NCBI GenBank assembly: GCA_045591035.1
Contig: JAZNSG010000046.1
Coordinates: 12,621 to 76,620, forward strand
Reading direction: 5' to 3'
DNA from: SIG440 sp045591035
Lineage (GTDB): Bacteria; Bacillota; Clostridia; Monoglobales; Monoglobaceae
DNA length: 64,000 bases
Part shown: one piece after another, positions 58,551 through 64,000 of the stretch
How the letters are laid out: every line of letters starts with the position of its first letter
Position numbering within the stretch: the first letter of the stretch is position 1
The notes under the pieces: generated by a model
Seen by the model: only the letters and a program-made list of their open reading frames with translations
Databases searched by the model: none
What the model was told of the DNA's origin: nothing
Program-made: the position numbers and the translations under genes

Positions 58551-59693
58551 ATGAGTTTAGAAGAATTAAGAAATGAGATAGATTTAATAGATGATGAAAT
58601 CTTGAAGCTGTTTCTAAAACGAATGGAAACTTCATCAAAAGTCGCAGATTACAAAAAAGAACATGGACTTTCTACCTTGCAAAAGGGCAGAGAACGCGAA
58701 ATCCTGAAAAAGGTAAGTGAAAAGGCAGGGGAGGAAATGGCTGATTATTCACGAATGCTTTTTTCGACCCTTATGGATTTGAGCAAGAGCTATCAGAACA
58801 AAAGAAATGCAGCGGAAAAAGGAGAACTTGCGAACAAAATTCAAAAGGCACTTGACAGTACTCCGCAAATCTTTCCGCAATCGGGAACTGTTGCGTGTCA
58901 GGGCATTGAAGGCGCATATTCGCAGATTGCTTGTGACAGACTTTTCAAAAATCCCGACATCAAGTATGTTAAAACATTTGAAGATGTGTTTAAGGCTGTG
59001 GAGAGCGGAGCCTGCAAGTATGGAATTTTGCCCATTGAAAATTCAATTCACGGGACTGTAATTGCTGTTTATGACCTCATGAAGAACTATAATTTTCATA
59101 TTATTAAAAGTGTAAAGCTCAAAATAAACCATGCTCTTATGGCAAACAAGGGAGCTAAGATTTCAGACATAAAAGAAATTGTTTCCCACCAGCAGGCAAT
59201 CGGTCAATGCTCTGAATTTTTAAAGGAGTATCCCGACATAAAGGTAACGGTTTGTGAAAATACTGCTGTTGCTGCCAAATTTGTTGCAGACTCAAACAGA
59301 TTGGATATAGCGGCAATTTCTTCCCCTGATTGTGCCGAGAATTACGGACTTTGTATTATTGATGACAATGTTGCAAATTCTGACAGCAATTTTACAAGAT
59401 TTATTTGCATAACAAAGGAGCTTTTGATATATCCCGGTGCTGACAGAATAAGTATCATAATGAATCTTCCACATACTCCCGGTTCGCTTAATAGCACAAT
59501 TTCAAAATTTGCGATGGCAGGACTCAATCTTACCAAGCTTGAATCAAGGCCCATTGCAGGCAGAGATTTTGAATTTTCCTTCTATTTTGATTTAGAAGCG
59601 TCAATATACGCAGATGAAACTGTCCGCATTTTAGATGAGCTTTCCGCGGGGAATAACAATCTTATATTCCTTGGAAGCTATTTGCAGGCATAG
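58551..59693 (+). CDS. pheA: bifunctional chorismate mutase/prephenate dehydratase (P-protein)
   Basis: A 380-residue protein with three domains: AroQ-type chorismate mutase (about 1-85, LRNEIDLIDDEILKLFLKRM and VADYKKEHGL), prephenate dehydratase (about 108-285, GIEGAYSQIACDRLF near 116, ENSIHGTVIAVYDLM near 161, and the TRF-like NFTRFICI near 282), and a C-terminal ACT domain (about 300-380, MNLPHTPGSLNSTISKFAMAG, then LTKLESRPI) that binds phenylalanine for feedback inhibition. The ESRP block of the ACT domain is intact. It supplies phenylpyruvate for phenylalanine and prephenate for TyrA. It follows aroC by 18 bases. Confidence 0.95.
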   Translation: MSLEELRNEIDLIDDEILKLFLKRMETSSKVADYKKEHGLSTLQKGREREILKKVSEKAGEEMADYSRMLFSTLMDLSKSYQNKRNAAEKGELANKIQKALDSTPQIFPQSGTVACQGIEGAYSQIACDRLFKNPDIKYVKTFEDVFKAVESGACKYGILPIENSIHGTVIAVYDLMKNYNFHIIKSVKLKINHALMANKGAKISDIKEIVSHQQAIGQCSEFLKEYPDIKVTVCENTAVAAKFVADSNRLDIAAISSPDCAENYGLCIIDDNVANSDSNFTRFICITKELLIYPGADRISIIMNLPHTPGSLNSTISKFAMAGLNLTKLESRPIAGRDFEFSFYFDLEASIYADETVRILDELSAGNNNLIFLGSYLQA

Positions 59694-59705
59694 TGGGTGA
59701 TTATT

Positions 59706-60881
59706 ATGAAATATGGATGTATAGGCGAACGCTTAAAGCATAGCTTTTCAAAGGAAATACATAATAGTCTTTCGGATTATAAATACGAGCTTAAAGAAAT
59801 CCCCAAGGACAAGCTTGACGATTTTATGAAAAGCCACGATTTCAAGGCTATAAATGTAACGATTCCTTATAAAGAAGCGGTTATTCCTTATCTTGACTAT
59901 ATAGATGATGCCGCAAAGGAAATCGGTGCAGTAAACACTATTGTAAATAAAGATGACAAGCTTTATGGATATAATACCGATTTTTACGGAATGAGGATGT
60001 TAATAGCTCACGCAGGGATTGATTTTCAAAATAAAAAGGTTGCAATTTTGGGCACAGGTGGAACTTCTAAAACTGCAAGGGCTGTTTCCAAATCACTTTC
60101 AGCAAAGGAAATTATAACTGTTTCAAGAACCAAAAACAAAGATACCTTAACCTATGGGGAATTATATGAATACCATAAGGATTTGGATATTGTTATAAAT
60201 ACTACTCCGCTTGGTATGTTCCCGAATAATTTTACAAAACCAATTGATATAACTAAATTCCCAAAACTTTCAGGCGTGATTGATGCGGTATATAACCCTC
60301 TTAAAACTCAGCTTATATCAGATGCAAAAAAGCTTGGCATAAAAGCCGAAGGCGGACTTTATATGCTTGTGGCTCAGGGCGTTTTGGCTTCGGAAATATT
60401 TTTAGACAAAAAATATGAACAGGGAAAGCTTGACGAAGTATTTGAGAACTTAAAAAGGCAAAAAGAAAATATTGTTCTCATCGGTATGCCATCGTCACAC
60501 AAAAGTGCAGTTGGTAAAGAAATTGCAAAAAAGCTTGGCAGAAATTTTTATGATATCGATGAAGTTGTTGAGGAAACATCAGGCATGGCAATACCCCAAA
60601 TTATTACCTCAATGGGCGAGGAAAACTTTAGAAAGCTTGAAAACGATGCAATAAACGAACTTTCAAAGGAAACAGGAGTTGTAATTGCCACAGGTGACGA
60701 TGTTGCATTAAAAGAAGAAAATATAACTGCCTTGTCCCAAAACGGAAGAATATATTTTTTGGACATCCCTCATTCAGGTGCAAAGGAATATAATGAATTA
60801 TACAGCATTTATGAAAAATTGTCGGATGTTAAAGTTGATGCATCGGGCGATGCAGATGAGGTATTAAATACTATTATTTAA
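59706..60881 (+). CDS. aroE: shikimate dehydrogenase fused to a degenerate shikimate kinase domain
   Basis: A 391-residue fusion. Residues 1-250 are AroE: LKHSFSKEIHN near 10, INVTIPYKEAV near 50 with the catalytic Lys, GAVNTIVN near 75, GYNTDFYG near 88, NADP loop ILGTGGTSKTARAV near 115 and EGGLYMLVAQG near 215; it reduces 3-dehydroshikimate to shikimate. Residues about 255-391 align with shikimate kinase, but the P-loop reads GMPSSHKSA (final Gly replaced by His), the GGG loop is GDD, and the Arg-rich LID is missing, while DIDE and ENFRKLE are kept. Kinase activity is doubtful. ATG at 59706 follows GGGTGA; GTG 59697 is the alternative. Last gene of the aro operon. Confidence 0.9.
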   Translation: MKYGCIGERLKHSFSKEIHNSLSDYKYELKEIPKDKLDDFMKSHDFKAINVTIPYKEAVIPYLDYIDDAAKEIGAVNTIVNKDDKLYGYNTDFYGMRMLIAHAGIDFQNKKVAILGTGGTSKTARAVSKSLSAKEIITVSRTKNKDTLTYGELYEYHKDLDIVINTTPLGMFPNNFTKPIDITKFPKLSGVIDAVYNPLKTQLISDAKKLGIKAEGGLYMLVAQGVLASEIFLDKKYEQGKLDEVFENLKRQKENIVLIGMPSSHKSAVGKEIAKKLGRNFYDIDEVVEETSGMAIPQIITSMGEENFRKLENDAINELSKETGVVIATGDDVALKEENITALSQNGRIYFLDIPHSGAKEYNELYSIYEKLSDVKVDASGDADEVLNTII

Positions 60882-60888
60882 CATCATT

Positions 60889-60930
60889 AAAAAGTCTCTT
60901 TTGTCAGGTAGGCAAAAGAGACTTTTTTTG
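60889..60930. terminator. bidirectional terminator between aro and feo operons
   Basis: Stem AAAAAGTCTCTTTTG (60889-60903) with 60913-60927 and T/A runs on both sides. Confidence 0.9.
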
Positions 60931-60976
60931 TTGCGAAAGAATAACAACCCAGAGCGGAAATGAGAAAAGAAGAATT

Positions 60977-61150
60977 TTATGTTTCTTCTGCTGCTGTGTT
61001 ACAATTGCAGGGTTTAGTCAAACATTGTTTTGCATACGGACACCCAACACAATGAATGCCACGTTTTTTTGTTTTATACAAATATAATCCTGCTCCACCG
61101 GCTATAAACAATAGCATTAGAACCAAAATAACATTTGTCATAACATTCAT
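60977..61150 (-). CDS. FeoB-associated Cys-rich membrane protein
   Basis: A 57-residue protein. Residues about 4-25 form a single transmembrane helix (NVILVLMLLFIAGGAGLYLY) followed by KTKKRG and a cytosolic Cys cluster CVGC..., C, C-N-C (five Cys in about 17 residues). This layout matches the small Cys-rich proteins encoded after feoB in Firmicutes, proposed to assist Fe2+ uptake like FeoC. It starts 14 bases after the feoB stop, with GAGTG upstream; ATG at 61141 is an alternative start. Confidence 0.85.
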   Translation of the reverse strand: MNVMTNVILVLMLLFIAGGAGLYLYKTKKRGIHCVGCPYAKQCLTKPCNCNTAAEET

Positions 61151-61164
61151 CACTCAATTCTTTA

Positions 61165-63180
61165 TTATTTTGCGGAATTCAGGGCATATTCAGCCTTTAA
61201 GCTCGTGTTTGTTTTGTTAATAAGAGCCATAACAATTGCAACCATTACCGCAACAATTACAAGACCTACAGTGGCTGCACCCACGTTGAGAGAAGCAGGA
61301 TCGGTGATGAGTGTGCCGATTGTATAAACAAAATATGCAACAGTATAACCCGTGCCAAGCTGAAGACCGATTCCGCCCCAAAGCCATTTTGCACTCTTCA
61401 TTTCTGCATTCATAGCACCGATAGCGGCAAAGCAAGGAGGAGTATAAAGGTTAAACATCAGATAGCTAAGTGCTGCAACCTTTGTAATTGCAAATACTGT
61501 GGCAACTTCTGCACCTGCACCTTCCATAAGAGCAAGTTCTTCTGTGTCAATAAGATTTTCAAGTCCTACGAAGCAAACTGCAAGTGTACCAACAACATTT
61601 TCTTTCGCAATGAAGCCTGTAACCGCTGCTGCTGCAAGCTGCCAGGAAAGCACACCTACAATCGGAACAAGTATGTACGCAAACGGACTTGCAATAGTTG
61701 CAAGAATGGAAGCATCCGCAGTTTCTGCCACTTGGAAGCTCCAAGTAAAGACTTGCATAAGCTGAACTGCCATGTTACAAAGAAGAATGATTGTTGCTGC
61801 TTTTACTATGTAAGCCCAACCACGACTGCACATGGATTTGAAAGCACCCCAAACGGAAGGAACTTTGTATTCAGGTAACTCAATGATAAAGAATGATTTT
61901 CTTGCTTTATAACCTGTGATTTTATTTACAAGTAAAGCACCCAAGAATATAAGCACAATACCTGATAAGTACATAACTGTGCTAACCCAACCTGCATTAT
62001 CAAAGAATGCTCCTGCAATAAGGGCAATTACAGGAATTTTAGCACCGCAAGGCATAAACGGAGAAAGCATTGCTGTTGCTCTGCGCTCACGCTCGTTTTT
62101 GATTGTACGACTTGCCATAATGCCGGGAACTGCACAACCGACTGTGATAACAAACGGAATTACAGATTTACCTGAAAGACCAACTTTTTTGAAGATAGGG
62201 TCGAGTACAACTGCAACTCTTGACATATAACCGCAATCTTCCAAAAGTGCGATAAGGAAGTACATTACCATAACAAGCGGTAAGAAGCCAACAACTGCGC
62301 TGACGCCGCCGATAATACCGTCAACAAGAATAGCTGAAAGTAGTGGATTTGCATCTGCCAAAAGCTCTCCCACATAACCCTGGAAGACTTCAACCCCGCC
62401 GGCTAATATACCTTCAAGCCATTTACCAAGTCCAAGAGGGCCTTCAGCCTGAGAAATATGGAACACAAGGAACATAACAATAGCAAAAATTGGAATACCA
62501 AGCCATTTATTTGTGAGTACGGCATCAATCTTATCACCGAAATTTTTATCTTTCGTTAGAACCTTACGTGTTTCAACTGCTTTTACGATTTTGTTTACAA
62601 AATCAAAACGCGCCCTGTCAGCAGTTTCAACTGCATCTTTGTTCGTAAGGTCAATACTTCCCTGTGAATAAACTACCTGCTGTGCAGTTCCTGCCTGATT
62701 GACTGCCGCTTCAACAACCGACTGTAAGCCGTTTGCAGAAATAGAAACAGTTTCAATTACAGGACACGCAAGTTTTTCACTAAGCTTTTTGGCATCAATT
62801 TTTGTGCCTTTCTTTTCGTTGATGTCACTTTTGTTAAGAGCAACAACAACGGGTATGCCAAGTTCTAAAAGCTGAGTTGTGAAGAAAAGAGAACGACTAA
62901 GGTTTGTGGCATCTACAATGTTGATGATAGCATCGGGATTTTCTTTTTTGACATAGGAACTTGTGATACTCTCTTCAGATGTAAAAGGAGACATTGAATA
63001 AGCACCCGGAAGGTCCACGGCGATAATTTCGGCGCCCTTACAGTAAGCCTTTTTAATGGGGTATTCTTTTCTCTCGACGGTAACACCTGCCCAGTTGCCA
63101 ACTTTTTCATTGCGGCCGGTCAAAGCATTATACATTGTGGTTTTACCGGAATTTGGATTGCCTGTTAAAGCAATTCTCAT
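61165..63180 (-). CDS. feoB: ferrous iron transporter B
   Basis: A 671-residue Fe2+ uptake protein with a cytosolic G domain and a polytopic membrane domain. G1 GNPNSGKTT near residue 7, switch I region NWAGVTVE near 33, G3 DLPGAYS near 56, G4 NKSD near 117; the membrane part begins near 235 with the two Gate motifs GCAVPGIMASR near 355 and NLYTPPCFAAIGA near 590. AGGAGG is eight bases before ATG. It is the second gene of feoA-feoB-Cys-rich; an inverted repeat GTTAG-N6-CTAAC (63230-63245) lies upstream. Confidence 0.96.
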   Translation of the reverse strand: MRIALTGNPNSGKTTMYNALTGRNEKVGNWAGVTVERKEYPIKKAYCKGAEIIAVDLPGAYSMSPFTSEESITSSYVKKENPDAIINIVDATNLSRSLFFTTQLLELGIPVVVALNKSDINEKKGTKIDAKKLSEKLACPVIETVSISANGLQSVVEAAVNQAGTAQQVVYSQGSIDLTNKDAVETADRARFDFVNKIVKAVETRKVLTKDKNFGDKIDAVLTNKWLGIPIFAIVMFLVFHISQAEGPLGLGKWLEGILAGGVEVFQGYVGELLADANPLLSAILVDGIIGGVSAVVGFLPLVMVMYFLIALLEDCGYMSRVAVVLDPIFKKVGLSGKSVIPFVITVGCAVPGIMASRTIKNERERRATAMLSPFMPCGAKIPVIALIAGAFFDNAGWVSTVMYLSGIVLIFLGALLVNKITGYKARKSFFIIELPEYKVPSVWGAFKSMCSRGWAYIVKAATIILLCNMAVQLMQVFTWSFQVAETADASILATIASPFAYILVPIVGVLSWQLAAAAVTGFIAKENVVGTLAVCFVGLENLIDTEELALMEGAGAEVATVFAITKVAALSYLMFNLYTPPCFAAIGAMNAEMKSAKWLWGGIGLQLGTGYTVAYFVYTIGTLITDPASLNVGAATVGLVIVAVMVAIVMALINKTNTSLKAEYALNSAK

Positions 63181-63229
63181 AATGTATTCCTCCTTATTAA
63201 ATCCTTTCGGACTATATTTATATATTAAA

Positions 63230-63245
63230 GTTAGTAATGGCTAAC
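63230..63245. promoter_or_regulatory. candidate iron-regulator half-palindrome between feoA and feoB
   Basis: GTTAG (63230-63234) and CTAAC (63241-63245) with six bases between, resembling the TTAG/CTAA-type sites of DtxR/IdeR-family repressors. A hairpin at 63273-63296, including the feoA stop, with a following T run on the minus strand may attenuate read-through into feoB. Confidence 0.4.
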
Positions 63246-63280
63246 CATACATCAAAAAAATAAGGCTTGAGAAGCTATAA

Positions 63281-63493
63281 TCAAATGATTATAGCCTCTG
63301 CCAACTGATTATCAATATTGTATCTTCCGTCTTTTATTGAAACGGTGCAGCCACCTTTTCTGAAAGAAATAACTGTAATTGTTTCACCTGAATAGCAGCC
63401 AAGAGAAAATAAAAACGAATTTAATTCTTCGTCATTGGTTTCAACGCTTTTTATTATATATTCCTGCCCTTCGGACGCATCAAGTAATGTCAT
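63281..63493 (-). CDS. feoA: FeoA-type SH3-like protein
   Basis: A 70-residue FeoA domain. MTLLDASEGQEYIIKSVETND, then FLFSLGCYSGETITVISFRKGGCTVSIKDGRYNID has the small SH3-like barrel with the LGCYSGETITVI strand-turn that replaces the usual LGLxxGxxVxVL and KDGRYNID in place of the final GxxxALG block. It is thought to regulate FeoB. ATG at 63493 lies six bases after GAGGTG. It leads the feo operon under a promoter with a palindromic operator. Confidence 0.9.
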   Translation of the reverse strand: MTLLDASEGQEYIIKSVETNDEELNSFLFSLGCYSGETITVISFRKGGCTVSIKDGRYNIDNQLAEAIII

Positions 63494-63532
63494 AATAATC
63501 ACCTCGTCATGGTTTTGCTTTGCTGAAAATAT

Positions 63533-63589
63533 TAGTTAGTAGGCACTAACTACATTAGGCAGTTTAACACAACCGGTTTATTTTGTCAA
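63533..63589 (-). promoter_or_regulatory. feo operon promoter and palindromic operator
   Basis: Minus-strand TTGACA (63584-63589), 17-base spacer, TAAACT (63561-63566). Downstream, the perfect inverted repeat TAGTTAGT-AGGC-ACTAACTA (63533-63552) resembles a DtxR/MntR/IdeR-family iron repressor site and would block transcription start. The region 63494-63670 otherwise shows no gene. Confidence 0.65.
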
Positions 63590-63670
63590 TACTTTATGCC
63601 AAAAATTTCTTTTTTTATATATTTTCACAATAGTACATGAATTATTTCCAGGATTTTTTGGGAAAACAGA

Positions 63671-63880
63671 ACTATAGCGATATACTCGCTATAGTTCGTG
63701 CGATATATTTGCTTCGCAAATTCGATATAACTCCACTTCGTTTCGTTACGATATGATATAAATTCCTTTTCTCATTTTTGACATATCTCGCCTGCGGCGA
63801 GGATATTCAAAAATATATCGCATCAAAGATATATCGCGTACGTAGTACATATCGCAAATTCTGTCAGGAATTTATATCGC
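63671..63880. repeat. hairpin-rich repeat array
   Basis: Consecutive inverted repeats: ACTATAGCGA/TCGCTATAGT (63671-63680, 63686-63695), TTTGC/GCAAA (63708-63720), ATATCTCGCC/GGCGAG(G)ATAT around 63783-63806, and a long-range 12-base pair GATATAAATTCC (about 63757-63768) with GGAATTTATATC (about 63868-63879). GATAT/ATATC motifs recur throughout. It resembles the array at 13429-13550 in style and reaches into the 3' end of the neighbouring gene. Confidence 0.65.
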
Positions 63881-64000
63881 GGAATCTGCGCGCACTAAGA
63901 GTGCGGCAGATTCTATGTGGGCACATCTTGGGAAAAGGTCAGCTGTTTGGACTTTGGAAAGCTTGTAGTCTTTTTCTTTCAAAAGTGCCACATCCCGAGC
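63872..64000 (-). CDS. 23S rRNA (uracil-5-)-methyltransferase, RlmD-type, C-terminal fragment
   Basis: Only the last 42 codons are in the window; the rest lies beyond the right edge. The readable end, DVALLKEKDYKLSKVQTADL then FPRCAHIESAALLVR, matches the C-terminus of the TrmA/RlmD/RumA family, in which the segment KVQPxDxFPxTxHxExVALL closes the methyltransferase domain. The final residues ADSAI and the TAA stop are encoded inside the hairpin array, suggesting the natural 3' end has been replaced by repeat sequence. The family methylates U1939 or U747 of 23S rRNA (or U54 of tRNA); which is not decidable here. Confidence 0.8.
   Translation of the reverse strand, partial: ARDVALLKEKDYKLSKVQTADLFPRCAHIESAALLVRADSAI

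Noticed and set aside
63671..63880. CRISPR array
   Set aside because: The repeats are varied palindromes without equal-length spacers, and no cas gene is present; the same holds for 13429-13550.

Overview
The window looks like a chromosomal segment of a low-to-mid GC anaerobic Firmicute of class Clostridia, probably an Oscillospirales-type gut lineage. The reasons are class III fructose-1,6-bisphosphatase, a sodium-pumping oxaloacetate decarboxylase, HemW, SpoVG, TrmK/Nif3 next to dnaG-rpoD, a SigA with a long charged tail, an SLH-domain surface protein with a CsaB-type pyruvyl transferase, AGGAGG-like ribosome sites and frequent TTG starts. No phage, plasmid, complete transposon, rRNA operon or CRISPR array is visible; most of the window is core metabolism and information processing.

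Layout. 0-10 kb: a lipoprotein, a ZIP metal transporter, fbp, then ROK protein-nagA divergent from a fucose-isomerase-like gene; murC and spoVG. 10-15 kb (minus strand): a cell-surface operon, LCP ligase then a fused glycosyltransferase/CsaB, preceded by yhbY and rsmA. 15-22.6 kb: rpoB-rpoC with its own consensus promoter. 22.6-23.1 kb: intergenic repeats. 23-31 kb (minus): dusB, then hom-lysC-oadG-biotin carrier-oadB-oadA. 31-34 kb: an anion-type transporter and an alanine/glycine symporter under a glycine riboswitch. 34-44.3 kb: trmK-nif3 divergent from dgt-dnaG-rpoD-galE-lepA-hemW. 44.4-45.3 kb: tRNA-Arg(CCU) and a small AT-rich islet (ribbon-helix-helix protein and lipoprotein). 45.3-50.9 kb: an ABC exporter, asnA, and a four-gene unit SLH protein/HPr-kinase-like/PqqD-like/S26-type peptidase. 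50.9-52.6 kb: prmA, a ferredoxin:thioredoxin reductase-like protein and thioredoxin. 52.6-60.9 kb: an aromatic amino acid operon behind an aromatic-rich leader peptide and attenuator. 61-63.5 kb (minus): feoA-feoB-Cys-rich protein. The right edge cuts the 3' end of an RlmD-type rRNA methyltransferase gene.

How it fits together. Oxaloacetate feeds the aspartate pathway (lysC, hom, asnA) and an Na+-pumping decarboxylase in one transcription unit. The LCP and GT-CsaB genes plausibly build and pyruvylate a wall polymer that would anchor the SLH protein encoded at 48.4 kb. The least explained unit is the kinase-PqqD-peptidase cassette beside the SLH gene and ABC exporter, which resembles parts of peptide-modification clusters but shows no recognised precursor. 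The aro operon is almost complete, but the shikimate kinase half of its AroE-AroK fusion has lost key motifs.
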